This document shows positions 35,801-50,300 of a stretch of DNA of 64,000 nt, piece by piece. The translations under genes were made by a program, and so were the position numbers. Within the stretch, counting starts at the first letter, position 1; each line of letters opens with the position of its first letter. The notes beneath the pieces are model-generated. The model was not told where the DNA came from and did not search any database. It saw only the letters and a program-made list of their open reading frames with translations. Origin of the DNA: Cranoglanis bouderius (lineage: Eukaryota; Chordata; Actinopteri; Siluriformes; Cranoglanididae). Location: assembly GCA_023630585.1 (NCBI GenBank), contig CM042565.1:10176013-10240012 (forward strand), read 5' to 3'.

Positions 35801-38800
35801 GCAATAAAAAAAGTAAGGAAAGAAAGAAAAAAACAAAGAAAGATAAGGAAGGAAGCAAATAATCACAGTAAGAAAAAAGTAAGGAAAGAAAAAAGATTGA
35901 GTAAGTGAAGCAGTAAGAAAAAGACAAGGAACAAAAAAAAAAAAAAAATGACCGTAGACAAAATGAAAAAAGAAAGAAAGAAATTTCATTTAATGAAATT
36001 TCATTGAAATTCTGAAGTGAAGAAATCAACATTTTGCTTTGAATTAAACAGTTAAACAATAAATCTGTCTACGGTCCAAGCACATGTAGCATGTAGGGAT
36101 GGGTCCACATCTTAGTGCGTGCGTGCGTGCACCTGGTCTGCAGAGATGTAGGTGCTGGTCTTCATCGTCAGCACAGCCTCCAAGGCTCCATGCGTGGTAG
36201 GCCAGAGCAAACAGGTCCTCCAGGCGGGGGGGCTGAGCTATAGCTTGATTCAGCCTCTTCAGCCACTCCTGACACTGCTTAAACGTGGAGAAGTGACACC
36301 TGACAGGACACAAACATCATCAACAACAACAATAATTAATACTTTGCACATTTTAAAGTCACATGGCTAAATGTCATTCAGGAGAAACATAGAAACAAAA
36401 AGACTCTCCCTGTATAGAAAGTACAACAATGACTCCTATTGTCCCTGGTCCATATTTTATTATCTACATATTTAGTTTGTATGAATTTACTGCATATATT
36501 AGTTGTGTGCTGTGTTTCACATGTTTCCTCTCTTTTGCTGTATCATTTATGCCGTCAGATCTTGCTGGTCTATTTTGGTATGAAAATGAAGCAATACTGA
36601 TATGTAACATTTATTGTGTCATTCCTCTTGGGAGATAACATGATGAAGTGATGCACAAAAGGCTGAACAGCTCAGCAGAGGTTACAGCTCTCTAATCCAG
36701 AAAATAGGTTTGGATTTGGATTGAGGCTTAGTTCTGCTTCAGCGCTGTGAACACTAGGGTTGATTAGAGGCCGTTTTTTTCCCTGTTTCCCTTTAAACCA
36801 GTGCATGCTTTTTCACTGCACAACTATCAATGTGTAAAACGGGTCGAAAAAACAGTGTATCAGCCTCTGTGTGTTCTGGAATGTTAATCCTTACTTTCAC
36901 TTTAAATCCTAATTATTTATCATTATTGGGGAAAAAAGTATTTGATAGGAGTAATAACTGGCATAAAGAAAGTAGATCACAGCACTGGTCGGTTTTGTGA
37001 ATTATACAGAAAGTTAATAAATTGTTCATGTGCATAAAATGGCTGCCACACATGTCCTGCAGTTGTTTGGTGTGTTTTTGAAGCTACGTATCCACAGAAT
37101 GGAATTCTCATATAAACAGTGGGAGCAGTGTAGGACAATGTGACGGGACATCAGAAACAGACTCAACAAACTATAGTGGTGTCTCAGATTGCCCATTTTA
37201 TTCCCCTCCAGGTGTTTCTCTACAACATAGTGTTTGAATTTTACAAACCTCATGCACAAATCCACTTGAAAGTAGATTTTTTTTTTTACAAAAGTATTGC
37301 AATGGCAAGGTCAATGATGCTGAGGACATCTGGGTTTGAGATCAAAAGATGAATACGAGATGATGGACCAGAATTTCAGCTTTTATTTCCTGATATTTCA
37401 GATCTAGATGTGGTAAATAACATGTAACATGCCACCTTTTGTTTGAACCATATTTCAAGTTAAAAAAAAAAAAAATAATTGGACCATGTGACTGACAGGT
37501 GTTTCTTGTTGCCCAGATGTGTCCTGTTACAGTGATTGTTTAAAATTTAATAGCTCTGAATATCTACTATTGGTTTGAGCCATGGGTTTCACCTGTGAAG
37601 ACTGCATTTGTTGTTAAAAAGGATAAACCAACATGAAGACCAGAGAGCTGTCTACAGGGGGGGGAAAAAGCAAGCCATTTATGAATAGTTTTGTAAATTT
37701 TACATTTTATAGCTAAACAGTGAATAGACTTAATTGTCTCGATATACAAAAGGTAAGTATATGAACTATTTTGTTTGAACAACACTGAGTTAGGTTGCAC
37801 CGGTCCAGTCAAGGATTGCAGTCACAACTATCTCTGATCCAATGATTTCTAATTCATACACAACACTACTGATTGGAAGGTCGTGAGTTCAAATCCCAGC
37901 ACCACCAAGGCCCTTGAGCAAGGCCCTTAACCCTAAATTGCTCAGATGTATAAATTAAATAAATGTAAGTCGCTCTGGATAAGGGTGTCTGCCAAATGCC
38001 GTAAATGTACACAAGAATTACAGTGTGCAGCAAGTGCAGCATGCAGAGGGAAGAGTTTTCACCGGCCAAAATTTCTATTTATGTTACAAACTTTAAAACC
38101 CATCATTGACATGGTTTTACTACATTTGAAGCTGGAAGCTTTGTGACCTTTGCGTATATTTGTTTGCATGTGTGGCACTTGAGCTTCAGAAGCAGAATTC
38201 TGCATAAAGCAAATCTCTAACCCAAGACACTGTGTGTGTGTGCGCGCGCGTGTGTGTGTGTGTGTGTATACCTCACTAATTTGGAGTCCTTACAGATGAT
38301 GTGCAGCTGGAACATATCTCTGCTTTCCACACTTTCAATCAGCCTGAGAGGCACCTGCAACAAAACACACCCAAGGAGCATGTTAATGAAATGGGTAAAC
38401 AGGAAAAACCAACTTGGGACTATCAGAGGAAATGTACAGAGGCTGCTTCTGACTGAAAGAGTTTGTGCTGATCAAAACCTGTTCTGTATCCTGAGTCCTG
38501 GCCTTGATTTCCAGGCATCAGCTGGAAATGTTGCTCCACTGAACTACGAAAAGTCTTCTATTTTGGTTGTTTTCGAGTGTGTTTCAAACACAAATGATCT
38601 AAGTGGGCAGATGAATTATGAGCTGGGATTTCCTGTGGTCACTCAAGCCTTTTTCGGAATGGCACCAATCAGACTCTGTGCACTCAGCTTCCTGCCGAAA
38701 TTACACTGGATCCAGACTTCACTGTGGAATTCATTACTAGATCTGGGGCTACTAATAGCAATGTAAGGGGTGGGGGGTGGGGGCCAGGAGCTCCATTTAC

Positions 38801-39108
38801 ACACAAACAGGACATGTAGACAGGTTTTACCTGATTTTACACAAACAGAATTTGGAGTTCCAGTTGATTTACAACAACCAAATTTGGGGTTCTAGACAAT
38901 TTCAGACTAACCAACAAACTTGGGTGCTTGAGGTTCTAACTGATTTTACACCAGCAGAATATAGAGCTATTTGATTCTATAGCAACAAAATTTTGGGTGT
39001 CCTAGACAACTTCATACTAACAAAACTGGGGTTCAAATTGATTTTACACCAACAAGAACCTGGGGGTTCTAGTTGATTTTACACTGCAAGAATTTTATCA
39101 ATACACAC

Positions 39109-39142
<34 letters not shown>

Positions 39143-42100
39143 TCATATGATTAAAATATTTAAAAACTGTAAAATGCGCTGTCCAGATTAATTTTTGAAT
39201 TCAAATTTTTTTGAAGACCGTGTTTATATGAATACATGAGGCTGCCAACACCAAACTCAAGCACCATCAAGGTCCTACTAGTAGTGCATTCTGGAGCAGG
39301 AAGCATAAACCATACAGCTGGAACCTTTAGTAGTGGCCCACTGGCCAACATTGAAAGCACAGTTCCATTTTCTAGGGTTATATATTTAAAAAAAACAAAA
39401 CAAACAAAAAAAAAAACCACACTGATGTGAACAGAACAAAACACTGATCTAGGATGTGTTTTGGCTTTACTTTCTAGACCAATAAACACTGCTATAGAAA
39501 GAAGTAGAGAATTTTAGATCAGCATGCTGGCTCTTATTTCATACAGCCTCTGCATTAAAAAAAAAAAAAAAAAAAACATGGGGAAAAAAGGATGGAGAGA
39601 ACTGGAATGAAAGGATAAATGAAAAGGGGCTAATGAGTGCAAAGTACTCACAGAGATCTCAGTGTCCACACCTGGGTACATCTACCACACCAGCAGGACA
39701 CAGACAGAGAAAGGGAGGGAGAAAGGGAGGAAGAAAAAGAAAGAAGGCAGGTGAGAAAATAAAAAAAGAAGAGGAGAGGAGAATAAAAAAAAGAAATAAA
39801 ATTTAAAAAAAAAAAAAAAAAGAGGGAGAAATGAAGAAATGACTAAGCAAAAAAACTAAATGAAAAGACCATGCAATGGTGGGAATGAGTGTAATACACC
39901 ATAAAATAAGAGTGAGAAGAGTTCTTCCTCTCTTATGATTATGTCTCATGCCTAGACGCACTTGGTTAAAGAGGGTAATTGATCAGATTGATCAGGAGAT
40001 GTTTATTTTTATATAACAGTAGGTCTCACAATAATGCTGGCTGAAAGGTTTATATTGGAAGCTCCTTCTGTAGTAACAACTTCAATAGGGATTTGTTCAG
40101 CAGAGAGGTCACATGAGTATATTACTAAAACTTGCAATTGTCGATAGCGTGAAAAAGGCATTTCTTTGAGATGATGTTTATTTAGCATTGTTTTGGATGC
40201 TGTTGGAGGTAATTCTGTTAAGATGTTGGGCTACTGATTGGAAGGTCGCGAGTTCAAATTCCAACATTGCAAATCTGCCACTGCTGGGCCCTTGAGCAAG
40301 ACCCTTAACCCTCAACTGCTCAATTTTATAAATGAGACGAATGTAAGTCGCTCTGGAAAAAGGCATCTGCCATAAATGTAAACATGACAAGCTTCGTAGA
40401 GAGACTGGTAAGAGAACAACCGTTTATAGCCGTTACAGCTGTTAGTCACAACAGGAACTAACTAGAAACGTAACTATAAACAAATGTTGTACGACATTAC
40501 TCTACTCTAACAGTGACTCTGCTTTGAGTCAACCCACATCACACCACCCTGTAATTGCTTATTTTCCTATAACAGCATGTCCTGTCTTGTTTACTTAAAT
40601 AATTCACCAATTACCTAGGTAAGAACTGATTTGTGATCTTTATCATTCTGTGATTAAATTGTGCACCCAGTAGACTTTTGGATGATTGATGATGGTATCG
40701 GGAATTGCAGATAGCCATCATGATGGTTGGAATCTATCAAATCAGATTATTTAAATGTCTGTCGGGAAACATTGTGTCTGCAGCTTTAAGATCAACAAAA
40801 ATAAATTGTGTTGAATCTTACCATGTAACGTGTTTCCTTTTCTCCTATTTTGCATCTTATGTGAACCTTAATAGACCATGTTGTCTGGCTTTGGTGCAGA
40901 GCAACAAAACACCTTTCTTTGATGCATCCCAATTTCCCCTGCTCTTGAGCCAGTCCTCTGCTGAACAGATCAAGTTGTGAATGCCATCGCTCGGAAGACA
41001 TGAATGGAGATTTAAAGTATGAAAATGAGACAGCGTGTTGTTTATCAGGGCTACTTCACTGTACAAGAATTGAATAAGCATCTCTGCTGCTGTTCAACAT
41101 GGAGTACATGCACAGTTTCTATAATTTTATAATGAGCTTAGTTACAGCTTATAATTTGTTACATTTATTTACAGTCCTGACCTCAGTTTTGCAGCATCCC
41201 TGGCTTTGTTAACAGCTAATTAATAAAAAATAAATAAAAAATAAAAATGGACTAAATGCTTGTGGCCAACAGCTACAGCCAACTCTTAACAAGCTTCTGA
41301 TATTTGCAGATCAGGCCACGCCCCCTTCATTCCCCCCCAGTGCCACAGGCGATACTACAGTCAATCGGCAATAGTTAGTGGACACGATAGGACAATGACA
41401 TTTCACACGATCTCACAAGCCTAGCACCCACTGTGTTCAGTGCAAAACACACACACACACACACAGAGTTCAGTGTAGCCAGCCGGGTCAGAACAGGATG
41501 CTGTCACTCAGCTGAGGTCCACTTGACGCAACCTGCCTGCAGGCTAATTTTGGGCTGATCTGACTCTGGCATTTAAAGCGTCCAAAAAAAGGGGGAGGGG
41601 GGGGGTGCTGTGCTATCGATGTTGACACTGAACAGACTGGTCTGGTGCCACTTAATGATTATCGAACTGACTGTTGGCCGCCGGGAGTCACAGCGATGAG
41701 CAGGAGGAACCAAAAAAAAAAAACCCCAAAAAACTTCATTGAGGAACTGCCTTTTACATCAAAAATAACATGGGTGATGTGACATAATACTTTTTGACAT
41801 GTCAAAATGATGAATATGCTGTTATGTCATTGCCATGTCAAACATGCCATGAGAAGCAACTATTACTGTCTTAATAGCCATTACAATCAGTATATGATAG
41901 TTAGGCACGACAGCAGAGATCATATCACAAATGGACAAGTCTCGGCTTAAACTGAATGCAGTGGAAGCTTGAGTTAGATTCACAGGTACTCCTTTATCGG
42001 AAACAGGAAAGCCTGCATAATTTCCCAAAGCTGGTTATCAGTAAACATGGATTGTTCATTTGTTCCAGAGCGAGTGAGCTCAACATGACCTCATTTATCC

Positions 42101-45100
42101 TCTGGAGTGCCATGAAAGACCTTTTAGATCCAAGGCTAGGCAAAGTCAAGACAAGGCTTCCCTTGACTGGTTTCACACAGTATCTACAGGTATCCTCAAG
42201 TTATATGTAATATTTTGAAGAGTATTTTTCTTTTTTCCATAGTTCACATTTTGGTACTGAAAATCTTCAAAAATAAGAAAAGAAAAATGGCTTCTTAAAT
42301 ACATACAGTAACTTCATCTCGGTTAAATGTAAATGTCCACATTTTGAGGCGTTTGAGGCATTTTTGAGGTATACAGCAGAAAATGCTAATCTTATTTCAG
42401 CTTCTGCTTCATGCTAGTGATCCTATACTATCCCATGTGAGTGATGTCCAACATTTTCAAAACAGGGTCATGCATTTTTATTCTAATCTACAGAAAACTA
42501 ACTAAACTGTGACATAACAGCACATTCATAATTATAGATTTGGTTGTTATGGTGTATTTTAGAGGTTGAAAATGTGATGCAAACTGAGACTGGTACTGAA
42601 ATCCTTCTCGACTCAATGTGTGACAAATGCCAGATAGTTTGCTAGCAGTTAACTAGCCACCTACCCATCTGAGATGAGGACATTTACAAATTTCATGTAT
42701 ATTTTTAGATCCTGTCATTTTTAATGAGGCTAAAGGAGTAGAGCTGTCCCTAGGCCATTTTAGTAGATTCTGGCCATTAAAATATACAAAAAAAAAAATG
42801 CACACAATGTTTCTTTTTTTTGTGGGAATTTGGAGAAAAGCTACTATTATCAGCAACAATCTGGGTTTAGAGCTCAAGTTCAGTAATATTATACAAGTTT
42901 AAATGTTATTTATGTATAATTATACATAATTAGTATATATATTATAATTATATATAATAATTAGCAGAGAAGGTAAACTTTAGCTCAGATACTGATTTAA
43001 CTGCTCTCGCTGTACATAGGGACCTTACGGTGAGCACAATTACATTATGGTTGTAATTTTATTTCTCCTTTAGGACTAAATTGAAATTTCACTTCAAAGT
43101 GATATGAAAATGTGTGTTCATATTTCAATGTGTGCTGTGTCTAAATGAATGAAGTCTCGCCTTTTTCTTTTGTCAAAATAAAACATGAGATCTGCTCCAC
43201 AAGCAGCAAACACATTGTGTGTGTGTGTGCGCGCGAGAGAGAGAGAGAGTGTGTGGGAGGGGAGGGGTGTGCCTCTTACATTGATAATGGAGTCTTTGAA
43301 CTTAATATGCAGTCTGTAGTTAGAGATGGCGACGACGGCATCATCGGCACGGCCCAGAAACTCCACCCCTTCGCCTTGAAGAGCTGGGAAAGGCACCTGC
43401 AACACGCACACAAATACAGATTAAAGTGGCAGTCTGTAATATTTCACTTTTAACTGCAACCCCATTCCGATGTCTAATCCCACCCCTTCTGATTAAAAGG
43501 AAACTCAAATGGCGTATATATTTTAAAGAAAACGAACAGCTGCTCCAACTGGGGGTGGAGCTAACATCCAGGCCAGACAATATAAGCCTGAGACTCATAA
43601 GGAACTGGATTTGTACTCACTACATTGCAATATTGCAAATCCGTTTTTCTAAGGTATCTTTAAAATGATGCGGTTATAACAAGTGTAGGAACACTTACAA
43701 ATATGACAAACCACACCTTTTAACTTTAAAACTGAAAAGCCTACACAAGATACAGAAACCGCTTGGTTGAAGTCACCCTTTTTACACCACAAAGGACCAA
43801 GCCAATCTTCACCATTATAAACCACGAAGAAAAGAAAAGGTCAGAATACCACAACACGGTGTTTTTCAGTGACAGCTTGGGAAGAACCCCTACTGCATTC
43901 CCAAAGTTATCCTCCTAACTAAGTGCAGTATTTCAAACAACAACCCACATACAAAATTCAAACACAAAGTCTGACACTTTATGAATCCTAAAAAAAATAA
44001 CCAAGGATTCTCTATAGCCTATTTTAAAAGAAAATGATGTTTAATAGCCAGCAAGCCTAAGCTCTGAAACTCTGGAAGATTTTATTACAACACATTCCAC
44101 ACTACACACTAATGCTACAAAGCAAACTTCCCTGCAGCTCCGATACTTTCCCTGTGAGTCTAGTGGATCTGGTTCTACTTCACAGCTTATGTGATGCCAT
44201 CCTGGTCAGAGGTTTGTGAGGCTGGTGCCCTGATGGCATCGTCCATCCACAGACTGCAAGTAAACAGGATTTCAAGCCTATGCGCATGGGGTCCTGTTGG
44301 CATGGTGTTAAGAAACCAGGCCTGCTTTTATAACCCCCCTGAACAGTGCAGTGCTTCAGCACTGTGTGCGCACAACGGGTTACCTCAGAAGCAGAAGGCA
44401 GACTAAACAAAGACGCGCTTGTGTCGAGTGGCTGGCTCTGTACACAGGGGCTTCTGAACATTTGAGACAGAGCTTACAGAGTCTGCGAAACATTTCGTCA
44501 GGATTGGTTCAAATTAATTTTTCAACCACCTCTGGCCAAATTTAACGTGAAGCCGCACAACAGTGGAAACATGTGGCATCAGTGGAAAGTGCTGGGAAAA
44601 TGTACACAACCTTTTAGTTCTCCAATAGAGCTTTTCCATTAGACAGGACTAGGGATGCATCGATACCGATTACTATACTGCATGCACACTTGTTTATTCT
44701 TCAGTCTTAAAGTAATATTTAACAAATAACCAACATAAAATAACAATTAACAATTTAGGCCCTTCAAAAATATTCAGTGATGAACATAGCCACCTTTCTT
44801 CTCAATAACCGCCATGAGCCTTCAATCAATTGAAGGAGTTTCTTTATCTGTTCACCACAGCCTCCCAAATGCTGTTCAAAGAGATGAACCCTCTTCCCTC
44901 ACTGTACACCTCACACTTGAGAATGGCCTAGAAAGTCTCAGGGTTTAAGTCAAGTGAGGAAGGGGACCACGTCATCATTCGGTCAACTCTGATGCCTTTG
45001 CTGGCTATCCAAGCAGTGGCATACACTGATGTATGTGATGAAGTACTATCCTGCATAAAAGATCATGGCCTTTTGAATGTTGCTGACTTTCTGTACCACT

Positions 45101-45560
45101 GTTTGAAGAAAGGGTCTTCTAGAAACCGGAAGTAGGTTAGAGAGTTGATTTTCAGTCCATCTTCAACCTGAAAAAGGTCCAACTAGCTTATCATTAATGA
45201 TACAAGCCCACAGCAGTACCCCTCCTCCACCTTGCTGGTGCCTGGCTTGAGCTGGTACTCTGTGCCCATTAGTGCAATGTTCCCACAGGCTGCCACATCT
45301 GGTCCATCTACAGTCACTCTCATTTCATTTGTCCATAAAACCTTTGTGAAATTGGTCTTCTGGTATTTCTTGTCCCAGTCATGACGCTTCAAGCTTGTGA
45401 GTCTTACTCAGTGGTGGTCATGTTTCAACCTTCCTTACCTTAGCCAGGTCTCTGAGCACTTGACACCTTGTACTTCTGGACACTCCTGGAATGTCGCAGT
45501 TCTGAAATATGGTGGCACTGGAGGCTAACAGGTTCCTGGTAAGTCTTTTGCAGTCAACGC

Positions 45561-45591
<31 letters not shown>

Positions 45592-47326
45592 TTCTTTTCA
45601 GGCAGTCCAAGTTAAATCTCGTTTTTGGCCCATTTTCCTGAGGTAGAGAAGCTGCCTAATAAAAACCACTATAAACAGAGGTAAATAAAACCTTACCTTG
45701 GTTGAACAGTGGGTTATTCCATTAAGTACCAGCATTGGTATTGGTATCAAGGAGTACCAAAAAACCCATGTACTCAGTACAGTTACTTACCTGTGCTCAG
45801 TTCAAGTACCTTTGTTAGTTTCTCATCATATGGTGGTACCCATTACCAAGTAGATAATGTTCTCTAAAAGTTGTGAGGTTGCAGCATCTTTTCCTGAATC
45901 ATGTTACTGCTAGTTTAACTGTAACTCAACAATAAATTAGCTTCAAGTTTTAATGTCCTTTTATTTGGCATTTGGTTTTTGTGAAGCAGCTGACCAAAGA
46001 GAACTTTCTGGGTTTTTTCCGCTGTACTTGGTGGGAATGTTATCAAACACAACTGAAGATTACTGCGCAGTATGGTCTGGTAGAAAAGTGTGTTTAACCA
46101 ATCGATAAAATTACTTCCATCTCCACCCCAGGGTGCTGCAGTATCACAGAACCTGCTTCAGCTCCGCATTTACAAAAAGCCCTCCTGCCTCTCAAGTGTA
46201 TTTATACTGCAGTCAGTGTGTGAGTCTGTGATATAGAATTTCACTGTTGCTGTGGTGGTGTGCAAGGTCTTTTCTCCCAAAATGGTCCATTAGCTATTAC
46301 CTGTGCGGCATTGTACTGTACTGGAAGAAGAAGAAAAAAAAAAAAAAAAAAAATTGACCAGACTGAGTATTGAGTATTATTTTCGAAAAGCGATTTCATA
46401 TAACAATGACGTTGGGAAAGAAGGTATTCTAGTGATTTCATTACTGTTGGGTGTTTGACAGTCAACTTACTAACCTCCTAATGATGCAGCATTTAAAATA
46501 TACAGAAAATTTGTGCGCTAACAAAAAGACAAAGTGTGAATGTGCCAACGATTAAGTTATTTCTGCTTGGTGTTTTCCTTTAGCAGACACATGCTTCAGT
46601 GATGGTTCTCTTTCATTCACTGATAAGAGGACAGAAATACACCTCATGATGGAACATTCAGACAAGCGCTGGACTAAAATACACACAGACACACAATGTC
46701 TAAGTGTTAGAAGCCATCTAAATGGAGAGAAGACAGTGAAGGCCTGTACAGAGTATTTAAAAAAAAAAAGCTCCTCTTAGTTACTTTACAGCCAAAATAG
46801 CTTTAAGATGAGTCAGTGTTTAGAGGATAAAATGACTAAGAATCCACAAAACCCTTACAAGTTTTTCCAGCTATCTACCCACTCTTATCTAGCTCAGTGG
46901 TGGCTCATCGTCCATAGAGGCAGGTGGGGATCCATGGATCGGACTTGTTTGTCCAGCACATCCCACAGATGCTCGACGGGATTGAGATCTGGGGAATTTG
47001 GAGGCCAAGTCAACACCTTGAACTCCGTGTCATGTTCCTCAAACCATTCCTGAACAATTTGTGCAGTGTGGCAGGACGCATTATCCTGCTGAAAGAGTCC
47101 ACTGCCATTAGGGAATACCGCTGCCATTAAGGGGTGTACTTGGTCTGCATCAATGTTTAGGTAGGTGGTACGTGTCAAAGTAACACACACATGAATGTCA
47201 GGACCCAAGGTTCACTTGCTGCCTAATGTGTGTCAATGTAACGAGCTAATCAGTGGTATTCACTTCATCCGTCGGTGGTTTTAATGTTATGGCTGATCGG
47301 TGTTGATATACATCATATACACACAC

Positions 47327-47361
<35 letters not shown>

Positions 47362-50300
47362 TATATAATGTCTTCATAATGTACTCATTCACAACTCCAT
47401 GCATGTTAAATTCTGTTGAAATACTACTTACATATTTTGAGTGGCCAAAGATGTAAAAATTGTTTATAAACAGATGTTCCATTTGGATGTCTTTCTAGAT
47501 GTTGCACTGCATCTAATGACCAAAAATGAGAACTGCAACAAGCACTAATAGAGGCACACTGGGGCAGGTGTGACACTGCCCCGAGCTCACTATGAACATT
47601 TTTAGTGGGCTAATTTAAAAATATGCCACCAAGATCTTGTTTTGAATAAATCTTCAAACAAAGGAAAAGTATAAGTCCTGATAGTGTGTATGATGTACAG
47701 AACAATTTCTGTTACAAGATATATTGCAAAGACTGGGAGAAAAAGGGGGATTATGGAGTGGATAATGTCTGTACATCAGCAACCTGTGAAATCTGGCAAC
47801 CCTGGTTAATGATTTTTAGCTCTTCTATGTGCGCCTCACTGGCAATGAGAAACGCACCTGCTGTATCAAACACAGCCAAGAAAGGTACATCTAAAACCAC
47901 TCAAAACATGCTAATGGACTGCATACAGATTGACTGCATGTTACTCTAAGGAGGCAGGTGATGGCGAAGTCAATTATTATTTGATCATCATGAATATTGT
48001 CTGGGAGCTTAGTCCATATGTTACAGACACAGTGAATAGAGACTGGCGAAAATGCTGGAGGTTGTATTTAAATCTCAGCATCCTCAGTGGATATAAAAAC
48101 AAAGATTTCCACTTAGTGAGTCAGGCTTTAGTGCCACACTCACACCAAATGCAGATCATCTCCCCCATCTGTTATTCATCAGCTCCTCCATGTTAAACTC
48201 TCTCCCTAAACACCTGCCCTGAAGAGTGAGTGTGTGTGCGCACACACACACACACACACACACACCTATCAGAGACAGATGGATGCAAAGGTGCCAAAAC
48301 AAAGGGCACTGGATGAGCAAGACCTTAATATTCGAGAGGAACAAACGATGACTAATCGCCATAAAGCTTCAGCATATTCATCAAGCTGAGACGGTCTCAC
48401 TCACACACAAAGTTAGACAGAAGGGCGGACACAATGAGATGCACACAAGGACAGACGAGACAAACACAGACAAATACTCACACAAACACACACATACAAG
48501 GACAGACAGAACAAGACACAATCATTTACACACAGACGCACACAAGGACAGACACACACAGACTTGCATACTCAAGACACACAGAAAGAGGCAGAGGCAC
48601 ATACATTCAAAGTGCACACACGAAAAGCCATGAAGATCACACAGAAAGGACATTTAATAATGATAACAGATGCCACAGAACACACAGCAACAGTAAAACA
48701 CCACATGACACTTCTGCCTTGAACAATGCTCACACAGCTACAGAAATCTTGACGGACATTCATGTAAACCTCATTTCTCAAAATAGGAGCAAAACAATCA
48801 AGGCTATTAAGTGAAACTATGATTCATATTTTTCCTTCTCATCAAATTGGAAGTATAATGCTGTTGTTTTCTTAAATAGAGCAGACTGTTGATCATAATA
48901 CATAAATTGCAATTGCAATTAATTTATGAGAAGTAAAAAAATAAAATAAAAAAAACCAACCCATAAACACAGCGTAGTGGGAAAATTGAAGTCTCACATA
49001 AGTCACGGCTAATTGCTGCCACTCGCGAGTGGAACAGTGAGAGCTGAACTGCTCAGATTTATGCTCGGAAGAGGACGTTCATGGTCCGTTTTACACACAG
49101 ACGGTTAGTGCTTATAAAAAAATTTTTAAAAAAACTAGTAGGCGCATGGGTGGACTCTAAAACAAGACTGGCACAACCTTGTTCCACTGTTTCATAAGAA
49201 TCATGAGGAAGTCGCTCTCAAGGACTTGTATCTTATAAAACAAACTGAAAATGGAGACCGTGTTCACGTCTCTTCTGCTGTCATGTTTACGGAGCTGCTG
49301 CAGCCTCCCTGACGGCCAAAGCAATCTGCGGAAAAGCGCATTCATTTTTCATGGGGCTGCAGCCGAACAGGAGCCGCCTTGAAAGCAGAAAAGCTTCAAA
49401 GGGATCAGGTGAGGCCCAGAGGCAGAAATATGGCTATGGAGGGACATAAGAAAAAGTCGAGGCAGAGGCACATGCCGCAAGAGAGTATGTTTCAGTCCAA
49501 ACGCGCAAAACATCTGGATGAATTTCAGAAAATAAACATTAAACTTTCATAGTACTATTTAATGTTCTGTATAACATTCTGAATCAAGAAACCACCAGAG
49601 AAACAACAGTAAAGACATAAATTACAATAATTACAATAAAACATTCTCCTCATGCTTTCATGCAGGTTTTCCTGTAGCTGCTGGCTCCTCCTCACTGCAA
49701 GTTTCAAAGCCTAGTAGTGTCTAATTAGACAGCGGGAGAGACAGTAAGCCTGACAGACAGACAGCTACTGCTGAGTAAAACTGGGCAGGGAAGCTTGGAG
49801 AAGGGTACACAGGGTAAGAAAGCTCCTACTGCTCTTGGCACTGGCAGTGTGACAGAGATAATGCTATTTAATAAAAAGAAATGTCACAAATAAAGTGCCA
49901 CACATACAACCACTTCCTCGACCAAACTGAAACTGTATTTGCAGTGAGACTGAATCAGCGAGGCAGGCTTGGTCCAGTTCTAAGGGAACACTAGCGAAGT
50001 TCGATTGTAGTAATAAAGTGATTTGACTCTGAATCGAACCAACTGCATGAACCAAACATAACGTTTGCAGGGTGTCCCAAAAGTCTCCATACATACACCA
50101 TGTTGGTTGTGCCTTTATCAGTGGATGTTCGTGGATGTCCACTTCTCGGTTGGTCCGCACCACATTTGAATTTGTTAATAAGTTTGGCAGCAGTGTCGTG
50201 TGTGATGTGCTCGCCATGTTTTCTGTTAAAGTCCAACACAACCTTGCGACAGCTTCCTGATCCAGCCATGAGAATGATTGATATGTTGTTCTTTTGTCAA

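Noticed and set aside
35507..36059. Two minus-strand frames of 145-160 codons rich in Phe, Leu and Ser, resembling membrane proteins
   Set aside because: They are translations of a purine-rich low-complexity tract running into mtmr3 exon 5.
39655..39690. Possible small coding exon between mtmr3 exons 2 and 3
   Set aside because: Exons 2 and 3 already join in phase 0 and encode contiguous PH-GRAM sequence, so no residues are missing.
48434..48814. 126-codon plus-strand frame rich in Thr, His and Arg
   Set aside because: It is translated CA/GACA repeat with no domain and no splice or promoter context.
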